Shown here piece after piece: positions 37,201 to 52,200 of a stretch of 64,000 nucleotides of DNA; within the stretch, counting starts at the first letter, position 1; each line of letters opens with the position of its first letter. The notes beneath the pieces are model-generated. The model ran no database searches. It was not told the DNA's origin and saw only the letters and a program-made list of their open reading frames with translations. Position numbers and translations under genes: made by a program. The DNA is taken from the NCBI GenBank assembly GCA_023653785.1, contig JAMKCH010084952.1:1-64000 (forward strand). The letters run 5' to 3'. The DNA is from Ophioderma brevispina (lineage: Eukaryota; Echinodermata; Ophiuroidea; Amphilepidida; Ophiodermatidae).

Positions 37201-40200
37201 TCTACGCACTGCAGCATTATTTACGGCTGATTGTCCTGTTCTTTGTGATCATATCTCTCTCCTTGCACCTGTTTAGAGTCTTGCCATGTTCCAGAATTTG
37301 TCCTCTGTTCCCCTTGATTGCCATCTTACTGGGAACCCTACTTTGAGGGAAACTTTACCCATTCACGATGAACGATGGTCCTTTAACCCAAGAGCAGTTC
37401 AGTAGAATATGCCATTGTAGGAGTCACGCCCAATGCCATTATTTGAAAGTGCGCTTTAACCAAATTCATATTTGTATTATGATAGGAGACGGGTGAAGGG
37501 ATTTAGGTCACTTCATTCTGAAGAACAAATTAAGTGTGTGTTTCAAGTGCTTTTTAAGCATTACATGTGAACAAATTAATTAAATCTAAGGAGTTACGTG
37601 TGCTCAAATCCATAAGAATTACAATGTACATGTTTCTCTGCTATGTTTGCATCATTTTTAGGGAAATAGCCATTATATTGTTTGGTTATTTTTTTCACAG
37701 TTTTCTTTCTTGTTTTCACCATATGTTCAAAAGAGTACATATTTTCATAATATAAAGCTAAACCAAGGAAAAGAATTGATTAAGTAAGCAAAATGGCCGT
37801 TTCTGGAGGGTAACATTCTTTCTGAGACACCCTGTAAAGGGTCCCTAATCCCATTCAAATATGCACATTAAACTATTTTAGGCTTTTCTATTTTTTCTTT
37901 AGGGGTTGTTTACTGCTCAAGTCATGTCCCAGTTATGACCAACAAAGTGCAGATGATTTCAGTAGTTAATGGCATCATAGACTTTTTTGGGTAATTGAAG
38001 TCTAAAAATTCTTTTGGATTCCAAAATTATAAGTGTTCCTCTCCATTAGAAGCAGCATTTCAAGGTCAATAATCAATGTTGAATTTTTGGCCAAATGTCA
38101 CAGAATTGGACCTCTTGAAACAGGAATCACCCATATAGTGTCACTTGTAATATGCATTATGTGAAGACTTCAGTGCACTCTGTATGTCAAAGAAACTTGA
38201 TTATTTTAATTATGGCCAAATCTATGCAGAAAATAATTAAAAGAAACTGAATCCTGTTTGGACACATTTTGCAAGTTTTGACATTGGGACTACTGTGCGT
38301 AAAAAGCAAAGGTCTGAAAGATCATTGTGGGTATTTTTACAACTTAATATCCGTACACGGTCTGTTTAAAACCAAGTTCCTTCTCTTTGTATATTAAGAA
38401 GCAGCCAGTCCCCATTGGTCAACCATTTTTCAACAGCTTAAAAAACATTGTTTCAGCTGGCCACTAAAACCCTGTTGAGCCCATGCAGTTTTTGGAATTA
38501 TTTTATTGAAATATTTAGTAGTGCTTTTTAAACAATATAAAAAACAAAATAATGAAAATCCTTTTAGAGGGACTTGAACCTCGCCCAGAAATAGTAATCA
38601 GGACTTACATTTTTCCTCGCATTTGTATACAGTTTCAAGCCCTTCTAGAAAAGAGCCCCAAAATTGATGTCGCGTGTCTGATTCCTAGAACAATATTCGT
38701 GTGCTGCTGAAGCGTCCTGGTCACTGAGTTTGGGGGCCCAATGAACGGAGAAATCTTGAAGGGTCAATTGGACAAAATTCAGAAAGATGTTTCACAATTC
38801 CAGAATTCAACCCAGCAGTGGCTTCCGTCTAAGAGATATCCACAACTTTGATGAACACAAAGGGTGCAGGTACATCTATCTCCCTGTAGGACTCACTGTG
38901 TTACAACATCAAAGGCTCGAAATATTTCAGTTTTACCAATCACTGACTTAGTTAGTTTGCTGTACATGGCTTTGATGGCATTGACATCCAACAATAGAGC
39001 TACGTACCTACCTGTCAAGTGATAGTGACCATACACAAGTGCCACACGATTATACACGCAAATAACACTAAGTGCAATTGGGACACTAGTGTTACCGCGT
39101 TTTTTTAAATCCGCCCAACAAGCCGAACCCCGCCGGAACGTCCGACCACCGGGTCTTATGCTCAGCTTGTCAGGCAGTGTTACGCGTGTTGTCCAGTGTT
39201 TACCTAATAACCAGTCGTGCTTGTAAATCGTCCACACTATTATTTTGGTTTCAGTGTAGACTTGAACAATAAATCCTAAACGAAAGAAGGGGATATTAAG
39301 TATATATCAAGCCTGTGTGTACATGAACATCTTTATTTTTTAAAAGTAATGAGCCCGAAACCGAGGATCCCCAAATACAGTATTAATGTGTTGTAGTCCT
39401 TGTGTAATTTAGCCATCACTAGCATACCGTGCAACCGTAAGCTCCATCCAGGTCATTCTTTTTTTCAGGGTTGCCATTGGCACGAGAAAATAGTGAGATA
39501 CAATTGGCGTAATTTGATGGACAAAATTAGCTCGGTTATTTTGGTTGCTCATGTGGCAATAAATCCAATGTATACTGTATGAAATATTTCGTTCTGTTTG
39601 TTTATAAAAGCCTTTACATTTGAGCTTAAGGCCTTCCTCAGGATTAAAGTTTATCAGCTCACGCCAAATAACCTGTGAGAATCTCGTTAGTTTCTCTTTA
39701 GGAATTATGAAAAAAGTTCACGTTTCCCAACGCCCCAATTTAACCCGACTCTCCCAGCTTCTCCTACCCGGGCATACATGTAGGTTCGCAACCCGCTAAT
39801 GTTTTTATTATAACCCTTCACTTGAGTTTTTTAAGTGATATGACAACTAATCGACTATAATCCAAAAGCAATTGAGTGTATAGACAAAACTCGTGTACTT
39901 ATTCGTGATATTTTCGATACCCCCTCTCTTTGGGATATGATTGACACACATTTTTATTTTATTGTGTCGAGTGTGTTTACAAACAAAATTATGTTAGTAA
40001 ACACGACCGTAGTCTAGGATGAAGGACGAACTACAACCCCCAATCTCATGTTGGAAATAGTAAAATTTTTTGGGAAAAATTTATTTAGAAGTTAAATAAA
40101 TGTTTCCAATACCGTTAAAATGTGCGAAGGAAGAAGGAGTGACACAAAAACTACTGTGAAGGATATTTGAACCTCTGCACATTTTACTTGAAGGATAACG

Positions 40201-43200
40201 AGTCCCATGGAATTCCATGGGCCACTTTTTTTTTCATTTCACTCTTTCATTTAAATAGTTTTATTTGAACCAACTTAAAAAAAAATACAAACTCGCGATA
40301 ATTAATTTTTTTTTCAATACCCAACCTTTACTTAATGCAAACACTTTATTGAGTTATATCAAATTCTAAGGACCAAATAACGATAAATGTAAGATTACTT
40401 AGAACCTGCAGCAGCCTGCGGAACACGTGCACGGGACACAAGCCTCCGAATTCACACACACACTTAACCCTACAAATTTCAGCGTTTGTTCATCACCATT
40501 TTTGAAGTAATTTTCTATTTGCGTCACAAAAAGTGTTCATATCTGCATCAATATAGCTCAAGGGATGCTGAATAAATCTCGGCCTTCGATTGACTATGGA
40601 GTGACTGGATGTGCTATAACATAAAAGACGAAAAATGATCTAGAGGCCTACCATCTTTACTGTATACATACTTATTCTGATTCTCCATTTGTTAAAACTA
40701 TCACACGTGCTTCAGCCCCGGGGCTTCAGTGATTAATAATTGAATGAGCTACATGTACAAGTAGCACAACCTGTTAGCCCGTGCGGGCGTGTCAGAAAAG
40801 TTACAACATTACCAAAATGATTTTGCCTATTTTTACGGGGATTTTTATGCGTGATGGATCACAATATCATTTTCACAATCTACCGTGGATGTTTTTTAAA
40901 CACTATGTGTCGAGTTTTTTATCTTTAACTTTCTAATCCTGAATTTAATTCCGTCACGCAGGGGATTCCCCATAGTCATTATAAGGTCCGTTCATAGGGG
41001 TCCGTTCATCAATTAACGATGAACGAGAGGAGGGCTTGGACATGTTTTGAACATTTTATTTAGTAAACTATGAGAACGCCAATGTTTTTTAACTTGGCAA
41101 TTAATTAGGCTAATGTTCAATTAGGATAAATGATTCTTAGAGCGATCTATTTCAATAATAATCAACATCGGCTCCCTGTGACGCTACTTTTTTTTCGATT
41201 TGAAGGCTACACAAACGAAATCGGAGTCCCTTTCAAGCAAAGTGTAGAAAATGACTAAGAGCAATTGCTTTTCAGAATTGACGGTTTTTCCCCCGAATCA
41301 TAATTAATTACCGTTCTACCATGCATAATTATTTACCATTCCACCATTTTTAAAAGGTGGAGTTCTTTCTACTAGATTCCCCTTATTTAATTTGTTTTAA
41401 AAGTTTATATTTTGTTTTTATTTGTTTTTTCAATCGCTAACATTACAATTAACAACTCTACATCATGTTGGGGGGGGGGGGGCTTAACATTATGAATTGT
41501 CAAACAAAAAAAATTATTCATGAAACTATTAACTGAGCCGTCCCTCGAGGCCTCCGGGTCCATCTATGAAGTTAAAATCGGTAGTCCCTTGATGTTACAA
41601 GCCTGCTTGTGTCATGAAGACTTGGGAGCTGGAGCTATTTACCTTTAAACCCAAAGGTAGGAATACATAATTTTTAAAGTTCTGCCCGCTCTGATAACTT
41701 CTGATAAGGAAGAAAATATAAGGTGAACAAACTCACACAAATTGTTTCCAGGCTATCGTCGTCATTAACCTGTGTAAAAAACTTAAAACGATTTTAATAA
41801 TTACGGTTAGAAGTAATAGAATGGGATTCTCCCCTATTCTGTATAATGACGGTAACGACAAGGAATTCCCGGTAATGACGTAATTTAAAATCCTGACGTA
41901 ATTAAATCCTTGAATAGAAAGTAACGAAACCCTTTACTTACCCCCGAACTCCTTGCTAAACCATCCACTGGTGTCGATTAGGAAAATAAAATTACCTTTT
42001 AATATTCGTTGCGGAAAATATACTAAACGATTGTTTCTGCAAGCAATGCTCCTGAAATATAATTTTTTGCCATATTTTTTTTCCGTTTCTTAAGTTTCCC
42101 GTATTCGTTTTCACATAAAAAGACGTGTAATTCATGCTCATTTAATGAAGTTTGTCACTCAAAGCACGGGATATTTTACTCAAATTAATCACTAGAAAAG
42201 TATGTCATTTTTATCAATTCTCTTTTTTATGCATCACCGTTTAATTGTTCGATCCATAGTCAATCGGACGTAGTATATCTTAGTTGACATATTGGTTGTA
42301 AATTTGAACAATTTTGTGAGATATAATGGAAAAATATTTTAAAAATAACTTGAATGTCACAATTTCCGCAAGGAAACCTGAAGTTATCAAAATTCGGAAG
42401 TTCATCACCAGTTTCTAATTAATCTTACTTTTATCTTAATATGGGCCTTAAAAAATGCAAGTATTACAGAAAAGGTAACGATATGAGATATAAATATGGT
42501 TGAAGAAAGAAAAGTAACCTGTGATGTTTTGTTATTTTTTTTATGATTTAGCAGCTAACATTTAAGTACTATAATTTTCAACTCATTAAAAACAAAAAAT
42601 CCTGGATAGCTCAGTCGGTAGAGACCTTGCCTCTTAAGGTGATTTTGTGTCCCGATAGATCCTTCACGATAGCTTTTGTTAAATTTCGTAATAAATGAAC
42701 TTTCATCGATGTCCGTCAATATCAGAATAAAAATATGGGGTCACCCGAACGCGTTTTTGAGAAAATTCTACTTAAACAAACACCTATTTTTTCAAAAATT
42801 TGTACACACGTCTATGGAAAATTCATTTTTTCATGGACGTTTTTGAATATTAAAAAAAATCGGTTCGATAACTTTTGTCCAAATTTTAATAAAAGTTGCG
42901 CACTAACAAGATCTGTCGATTACTGAAGAAAAAAGTAGGGTCATCCGAACTACTTTTCTGTTTATTTCGAAAATAACATCATTTTTAGTAGTCTAAATGC
43001 CAACCAATCCGAAATTAGTGCGAAAACTCCACGAGTTGCCACGCATGGCAAACGCTTCTATCCTGACACTCGTACAAAAGAGACACGCAAGATGTGCGCA
43101 CCGATTAAAACTTATCAAGCCATTCAACCACCCACTCGTCTTTTTTTAACGAACGCCGATTATTGCCACCATCTGTGCAATATACGCTGGCCAAAATTCC

Positions 43201-43264
43201 GTGGTTTTTTTGCTTTGAGAGAGAGAGAGAGAGACAGACAGGCAGAGAGACGAGAGATAGAGAT

Positions 43265-43297
<33 letters not shown>

Positions 43298-46200
43298 ACA
43301 GAGATGTAGCGTGAGTAGATGTTTTCACTTTAACTCATGTTTAAATTTTTAATCGCCGCCGGACATTTAACCACAAACCGCGTATTATGGAAAGGCGTAT
43401 AAGGAAATAAGTCATATTGACTGCATTGCGAATAAAGGCCGGAACGGGTTTACTGTATACTCGAGTGGTGCCTTCGAAGAATCAGCTACTCGTCTTCTTT
43501 GTTTTGTTTTTGCTTTGGGCTAGTTGTTTGGTTTCATGTCTCACATCCTATGAATAATGTTTAATAGGGGTCCAGGAAATGTTGTCCGGGCAATTTGTGA
43601 ATTTTCCGGTAATTTTGCAAGAATTACTCTAAGTATGCAACAAGATTTTAAATAGCAGGCAGGTGTCCCCCGAACATTGAAATTTTCTGATGTTTTCAAC
43701 TAATGCAAATCTTTCTATCAAAAATGTGTCGCCATTGAAATATTCATCCTGAAATATTTTTTTTTTTGCAAAAAAAAGTGAAATTTCAATTTACCTATAG
43801 TAGCAATACTAAATTCCAGAAATTCACCTATTTTTTTGAAATAGCAACGAAAATTTGCTTTGTTGTTCATATGCAAGGCACTTTTGTAGCCAAATGTAAG
43901 GTAAGAAATCTATGGGGGTCCTAGCTATAAAAATTTGAAATCAATACAAGGACAAAATATATGATGTCCCCAAATATCTCGTTCAAACCTTTTAAATGTT
44001 CCCTCCTCATTCCCCCATTCCCCCACCCCCCCTCTCTCCCCTCCCTCCCTCTCTCTTTTCCTCCTTCTCTCCTCCCATCTTCCTATCTCCTCCCCTCTCT
44101 CTCTCTATCTATCTCATAAATCTAAGAAGTAAACAGACAGTAACTGTTTACAACTTTTATTTCTTTTGTCTTTTAATCATGATGCTAATTTTTTAACAAC
44201 ATTTCCTCACAACTTGAAGAATTTCGAATTTAAGAACTCGTTCTAAATCTGGTTTAAATTTGAAACACACAAAGGAGTTCGTGACGTGTTCAAGTTTTTA
44301 AGCATAAAATGGAACACATTAAAAACAACATTTTAGTTTTTAAATGTAACAGATTTAGAATACATCAGAACGCGTTCGAATTCGAAAAGTTTTTTTTGGA
44401 CATATGCAGCCTAATGTCCAAAGAATTTCTGTGTATATAATTACATTTGTCTGAAAAGACTTGGAAAATGCAGAATAACTTAATATGCAACTTGGATATG
44501 AAGTCGATGTTACCGAGCACACCACACCATCAGCATCATCGCCGTCCCAATCATCATTACCACTCTCCTCATCCCTCCCCACACCACCCGCCCACCCACC
44601 ACCATCTCATCCTCTCACCACCATCACCACCACCACCATCACTACCACCACCCATCCCTCATTCCATTCCCCCCCCTCATCCAAACCCAAAAGAAGAAAA
44701 ACCAGCCAACCACCATCCCATCCTCTCACCACCATCGCTCACCACCCTTCTCCACCACCAGCACAGCCTCATCCTCCTCTCACCACCACCGCCCATCCTC
44801 TCTCCACCATCACCACCACCGTGGCTACCACCATCACGACGACGACGACCACCACCACCATCCTCTCCTCCCTCACCACCACCAATCATTCTCTCACCAT
44901 AATCACCACCACCATCATACCACCAGCCAACGACCACCACACTATCCACCACTCACCACCGACCCTCATCCTCCTCTCAATCCACCATCACCACCACATC
45001 ATCATCGCCACCCACCATCACCACCACCACTATCACCACCGACCACTGAAACCATCATCACCACCACCACCACCATCTCATCCCTGCCTCTCACCCTCTC
45101 CTGATCCGTCATCATCCCTTACTCCTCTCATCACCACTATCATCGCCATGTACCATAGGTAGACCTTATGTGCATTCAAATGGAATCATAATTAATAGTG
45201 TAAATCTATTCAAATGCTCAAAAACTTGTCTAAGACTCCTCCTGCATTTTGTGGACCCTTACACTTGAGCACCTTCAACTTTTCACTTAATAACTGACGA
45301 AGGCCCTCTGGGCCACCCCTCGGTTGAAGGCCAGCTAGAGGATGGTTCGAGCAAGCCCAGATGTCTGCCCTTTGTCAATCAATTGACTGGCTAACTGTGG
45401 AGGAAATATTGGGGGTGCAGTTCTGCTCTCTTTTCTCTTCAGATCTTGAAACTTCACATTTTCTACTGCTGATCGAATGTTGCCGTGAAGTCACAAAAAG
45501 CACTGAATGGTATGCATGCCCTTTGGAGAAGTTTGCGATAGCTAGTACATCTTCAAGCGCATCATGGGCAGACTAATCTTGCCAGTAAACTGCTTGTAAA
45601 GTTAAGATTGGCTGTAAGTGAGTTAACCAGGGAAAGTCTTTCGAAAAGACGCAATGTGCATGAATCCTGCTACGTGTTCCTCCTCCAACGCCAAGCTGTG
45701 ACCTCATTCTAGCTCGCGTAAAAGCACCGGTGTGTCGAAGACTCGTACATTATGGCCCCACAAGATCAACTTTTAGAAGAATCTGCGTAAGCATGGTAAG
45801 AAAAAGATACCCCCGGCTTAAATTCAAGCGTCTGTTTGAATCTTTGCAATCTTTAATTTTATTTGTTTTTTATTTACTTCAATGTTGTTCGTGTTATTAA
45901 ATTTAAACGCTTTCGAAAATATGGTTTGTCCTTAAATGAAGACAACATAATAATCTGAATTTTTATTCTCATGTTTTGTGATATCTTATGACTCAACATA
46001 GATCGCATAATTCATTGAAATTCCACGGATTTATAAAACCCCCCTACTCCCTGCATGACGTTCGATCCACTACAAAAGTTTCTTAACGCAATGCTCCAAT
46101 AGAGAGCTCTGCACAGCTTACCATGTGCAAAGCAATGTTCTTTAGGCGCCACCGAGCAGCGCCAAGATATTCCGGTGATCTGGTATGCTCTGGGTAGGAC

Positions 46201-49200
46201 CACTTCTCCGGTTGGCAACACAATATTGGTTATATAAATTGTTACCATCCCATTTACAGTGCAATTGGGTGATTCCGCATTATTTCCTGTTTGTGATAAA
46301 AATATAACATAACATAAACTATTAACTATAAACATAAGTCGCATCTTTGCGGCATAGAGCGGATTTCATTGCAGAGATCGGGTGTTATATATCCCCCCCC
46401 AATTTTTGAGGTTGCGACTTGGTACAACGTAATCATCCGCTCCCATTTTTCCAACTGTGTGCAGCATCACCATTTGCATGGTGTTTTAGGATGAGGTCTC
46501 ATGAAATGTGATTGCAAAGGTTGGATAAATTTATACTAAATGCTAATTAAGTCTCGGGAGCTTCCGGGGCTTCGGCCCTCTGGCGCCCACCAGGGCTGTT
46601 GCCCTAGGCCGGAAAGCGAGCTCCTGGACTAGAGGTGTGAGCAGGTGTGTGTGTGGGGGGGGTGCATTGTGTGCATGGTATGTGTGTTTCGTTGTTCCGG
46701 GTTTAATTGTTTTGTTTAAATACCTGTGCAAGTAGTCTCCAGATCAAAAATCACCAGGTTGGAAGAGTCTTCTCCATTTGGGAACGATAAAGGCAGAAGA
46801 TCTGGTTTAGTGGTTGCAGGTGGAATGTTCTCTGTGTCGACGTCTTCCTCGTAGTCCCTACAATCGTCTTGTATGAAGTGCCGTCCTCTGATGAGTTAGA
46901 ATGTTTCTTGCTGGCTCGTTCTTGTTTCGATTCACCCTTCGCAGCTTTCCTCTTTTGTATCCTTCCTTTTTACCATGTCTGCAATGACCTCGTCCATTTC
47001 GTTGCCATGGATTTTGTGTGAATTTTCCTGGTGAGAGATTCAATTCTTGATATTCTTGTACACATACGTTCGCCATAGTTTTTTGGCAAACGGCGACAGC
47101 CACTCTGTATCGTTCGATTCGCTACCCCGTATGTCTCATTTTGGGTGTCTTCGAAGCAATTGTGTTGTTGACGGCCTCGTTTGCTTGGAGTCGATATACC
47201 GCAGAAAACTTTCTCTGCATTTGCTGCAAATTTGTTCATCACAGCAATCAGCTTCTGCTTGTAAAAACCCTTCTTTCAAATCAGCTCTCATTCCAACATG
47301 TTTTGGTAAATTCTTTCATGGGATCTCGCAGTATCCCACCATTGGCCCCACAGATAATGGGTCCCATAGCAATGTGGACCAGGCACTAGGGATCTTCTAA
47401 CACCTTCCGTGTCAATCCTTATTTTGATTTACAGCATATGCGAAGCACTTGCATATGCGACTTATCACTGTCTCGGTCATTCTTTGTGCATTTTCTTGAT
47501 TCTGAAGATGGATTATTTAAACGTCTCTTTGGTATTTCATTCGATTCTTTTCTGATGTCTTTTGTCAACTCTTCACCACGGAGCTTCTTCATAGTAGTTG
47601 CGTCATCATCGCCATGATGGAATGTATATGGGTGCCCGTCTCTTTGCATGAGTAGGGCATTTTCCTTTGTCCAGTCTGTTCCATAGCCTTTACTGGACTG
47701 AAATCCAATTTCCTTCTGCATCAATGGCTTTCTTGCTCGTTTGTTGGCGGAGGGGACGCCAGTTGGCATATGCACATCTCTTGTGCGTGTCTGTATCCGA
47801 CAACCATTCTTCTTCTTGTCCCCGATGAAGTGTCCAACGCCAGTCAAGCTGTTATGAACCTTTGGTGCCCCCTTTTGCCATCCCATATCAAAACTTAATT
47901 TCAGCTGATCCGTTGGAAAGCCCTCTTTCTTCCCACGAGGCTTCTGTGCTGACTTCTTTGCTAGTTTTTCAATTGCAGGCCCTATCTCTCGTTCCTCCGC
48001 TTTCTTTTAAGAGCTTTTTTCACCCTGGTCAATCGTGGTATTTCAAACTATCAGAAAGCGTTGACATGCGTGGATCCATCCAGCGTGAATCATGCCTGAA
48101 AATGTAAAAAAACCCCAAATATAATGCGAAAATTATTTTTTTGTCTGTGTTAAAGTGAATTAGACGAATCAATATCATCACTGACTGCTGTCATTTTTGT
48201 GTCTATATTCATTCTATTAAACGTCAAAATAAGCATTGTTCAGTATTATTCTATTCTAAGGCGATGCGTTTTTATTTTATGAGAGGTCATACGTGAATAT
48301 ATAGGACGCTGTATTGGATATTTATCAAGTCTTCCTTTTTTCTGTCTTTCCCTTCCTTTTCTTGCGTTCTTTCTTGCTTTTCCTTTCAATTCAATTTGAA
48401 TTTCAATAGTTTTATTACTTCTACACCATTTACAACATGGCATTACAAAAGCGACCAAAAGGCAAAATTACCAAATGAGCAGCCACCTTGAAACAATAAT
48501 GCATAAATACAATGATCAAACATGGCATACCGTACATCAAATTGATCATTATGCAACATAAACATCATGTACAGGAAGTGCAAAGCATAAACAGATAATC
48601 TAAGTGTATTTGCCCTAGTGTTAGTTTTTGAGAATCATATTGCATAGCGATTTTTTTTCTGAAAAGTCTGCTTAATGGTTTTCTTTTTTTTTCCAAGCTG
48701 TTCGGTTTGTGAGGAAAATTGGTTTTATTTTTTCAGCATATTCTGATAGGCCTATCTTTTATAGTTATAGAGTAGTCTGTTATACTTTCGACTGCATGTC
48801 GGCAGTTTGCCACTCATGTGTAAATGTTGAAAAGGGTGCTTTCTCTTTCTGTCTTTTTTCGATCAAGTTGAGCAATAGATGAGTCAGTCGATCTGCCTGT
48901 CTGTCTGATTAATTAACCTCATACCTGCAGCGGCGGCGCTTGAGTTGACAATCGAAACAAAACCCATTCGTTTTCCAACTGCATCTGTCTGGTTGCTAAC
49001 ATTCCTTTACTTGAGTGAACTTGAGTTTTTTTGCTCCACATCTATTGCAGAAATTGGGGTCAAACACAAACAAATTTACCGAGTTATTCATTTCACTGAC
49101 AAAATTAGTCCTTCCCAAATAGGAAAATATATTAAATGAAAGAATGATAATTGTCAAAGACTGACATTTCAAATTTAACACATTGGTATTGAGCGGGTCA

Positions 49201-52200
49201 TTTCCCGCCGTAAAGTTACCTGAAAGTATTCCTTTTTAGTAATTAACAGTTTCTCTAAAATGACAATATTGCTGTCGGAATACTGAAAAATGTCTAGGCC
49301 GATATCTATGAAAGTGTAACATAAAGTGATTTTTTTTCGGATATTCTGGATTTTACACGAGCAAGAATCTAATAACTGTTAGAAAATTTCCCCGTAAATT
49401 TAACGGAAATTTCCTGGCGCAAATTCTTCCAGACTTTTTAGGGTAAATTTACAGAATTTCCTGTCATTTCAAAACCTGCACTTTGCCATTATAAAAAGGA
49501 AAATGGCGCAAATAAAAGGCTGAATGTTGTTACAAAACAAAATTTGTGTAAAAGAACGGAAAACCCCATAAAAACACGACAAAGTGGCTGTAATTAGAAA
49601 TACGGAGCCCGCTGTTTTTTTTTTACTGGATAACTTTTTAACAGTTCGCAAAAAAAGGATACTTTAGTTACTTGATGGCCCGTTTATAATTAGAACTCTT
49701 TGACTCAGTTTATATGCGTTAATATCTGTCTGTAAACAAGACATAGGCCTAGCACGCACTTCACCTGAAACGGTAACGGGACCAAATTGGCATGCTAATC
49801 TTCGAAGATGGCAGGCCCTTGTCCACACCTATGGGGTCCCGATTATATTTATACATAATATGATGAGAAAAGAATCATTCATGCTTGAGTGTTTGTCCCA
49901 TAGCATTGCTTGGGCAAGCAACTCACACATGAACCGCTTCTCTTTTTCATAAATCTAAACCTCCAACGTGTTTAAAAATATTGCCATTGCAAGTCCAGAA
50001 CATCGTGGTAGTATGCCATTATAGATTATTAGCAGAATCAGAAAAAGGGCGCATACCATTACACTACCGTTATTATAGTTGTTTCTTATTCTTTATTTAT
50101 TGACTTATTATACTTATCTGATAACTTATTTCCTTACAATCAATGTGTTACTCACTTTCCACAGACAATCGTAAAAATTGAAGCCAACCCAGCAAACTCG
50201 ACTCTCGCTCAACAATTCTTGAAGCTGTAACAAATCCGTACTGTCATCCGGACACCTTGGGAAGTTACTGGCCATCCATCCTATGTTGGTAATACGGGCC
50301 TACATCAATGGAAGATCTCCCGGCCAGATTGAATCCTAAGAATCTTCCTGCCCCTTTTCGGACACAAATTTCGGCTTTTTAGGCCGTGGCGCCAAGTAAC
50401 GGAATTTTCCATGGAGGCTGAATCCTACCAGATGCCTCGTGCCCTACATCGTTTACTACCCCCTCGGACTCAAACACAAAGCTATCACAAAACTACGGCA
50501 CGCATAGTGGAACCTTTTCAACTTAAGGACGCACAGTGGACCAAGGTTATTTTTAACGCAAGCGCTGACAGCTAATAACGCCAAGTCAAAATTTTTGCAG
50601 AAATATCTGCTTGGGAACTGTGCTCGCAGCTAACGTGACCCAATCACCTTACCCTTTCCCTGCTGATGTGTCGGGGTTCGACCCCCACACGGGGAGATTT
50701 TTTTTTCTCTTTGCCTCTTTCACATCTTCTAATTAATCATTTTTATAACTTATGATATTGTAAATACTAATTAGCTTTAATTACAATATTTTTTTCAAAA
50801 AATTTGACCATATTTACTATGGCGCATGCTAATATTAACACACCATTAACATGTATTACCATGCAGAGTTACACAGGTGCACATCAGCGCTGCCAAATTT
50901 TACAATTGTAACAATATATAATCCTTGGAGATTGCATGTAATTTTTACTATTTGGCACAAAATGGGGAAATCCAGGTAATTGTTAGAAAATAAAACTGGA
51001 AACCCCCCTTTATTGTTTAATCACTGGGTCCATGCCGTAGAATTGTAAAAACGGGGAATCCCATCTGAGTGAAACGTAATTAATCATGCCATGAAATATC
51101 CACGGTCGATTGTTGTGTGGGACTTGTGACGAGATAAACCTTGCAATGGCGAAGGGGGGGGGGGTTGTCAAGCTCCCAATTACTTTACGATCCTAGGAGA
51201 ATAATGACCCGGTAATGGACCATGACATACATGTACGCGGATTTAAGGCTTTTAGTTTTTCTAGTTGTTGTCCCTTCTATTTTTAATAACGTTTGTTATG
51301 AATGAACGATACCTTAGAGTTAGAAAATCACAAATTTCATTTATAATTCATCGGGACCCTCCCCTACGCCGTAAAAAAGGCTACTGTAACATCCTCCTGC
51401 AGTCTCAGAACTGCCACAACAATACAACACCGTCACCATGTATCCTCTTGATTGTGTTTTAAAGTTTCTTTCTTTGTTGTTCCCTCCAAACTTTAGAACT
51501 TTTCCAAATGTTTTTGTAGACCTGATAACCGTCCACTGGCCATGTGACTCTGTTTGCATAACTTCACCATTTGAGACCCACCTTCCCTGCTTTCCCTAAT
51601 TTGCTTTATAGTTTACCTGATTAAAAATTCATACACCGCATCTTAGTGACGCCCATGTCAACATGTTCCTTGAGCCGTAAAAAAATACAATCCTACAAAC
51701 TTTTCTATCAGCCAGGATCTTGGAAAAATTTTCCCAGTACTTTCCGCACACGTGAAATCTGCATGATGCTTCATTTGGCGGGTAAAAACTGGAGGTTGCG
51801 AATAGCGCATGCTGTGCTTGGTCAACTTGAAATATCACATCAAAAATAATCATTTTAATGTCCCTATTTTCTCTCCATGTTTAATCCCGTCTGATAGCAT
51901 GTAATCGGAAACTAAGGAAATTTTTCCCAATTTATTCACGTTTGTTTGTTGTCATTCACTAACAGGTCTTTCACATTGCATATGGTTCTTTCCCTGGCAT
52001 GGCATGGGGGCGTGGCGACAATTTACAAAATTTATTTATTTTGACCTAATTTGGCTATTGCGTGAACGTTAAATTACACCCTGCATTTGAACATTTTAAA
52101 CCCGACAAGTCAACACAAATCTTTCAAATCCACGGCAGATGGGAAAATGAAATTGTCTTATCTGGAAAATACCCACGGTGATAATTATTAAACAATGGCA

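Noticed and set aside
44447..45162. Frames of 151 and 225 codons (+) and 91 codons (-) rich in His, Pro, Ser or Gly
   Set aside because: They are translations of a CACCATCAC-type minisatellite and are open because of the repeat, not because of coding selection.
50640..50695. GGGGTTCGACCCCC resembling a tRNA T arm
   Set aside because: The stem does not pair properly beyond three bases and no A box or acceptor stem lies at the right distance.
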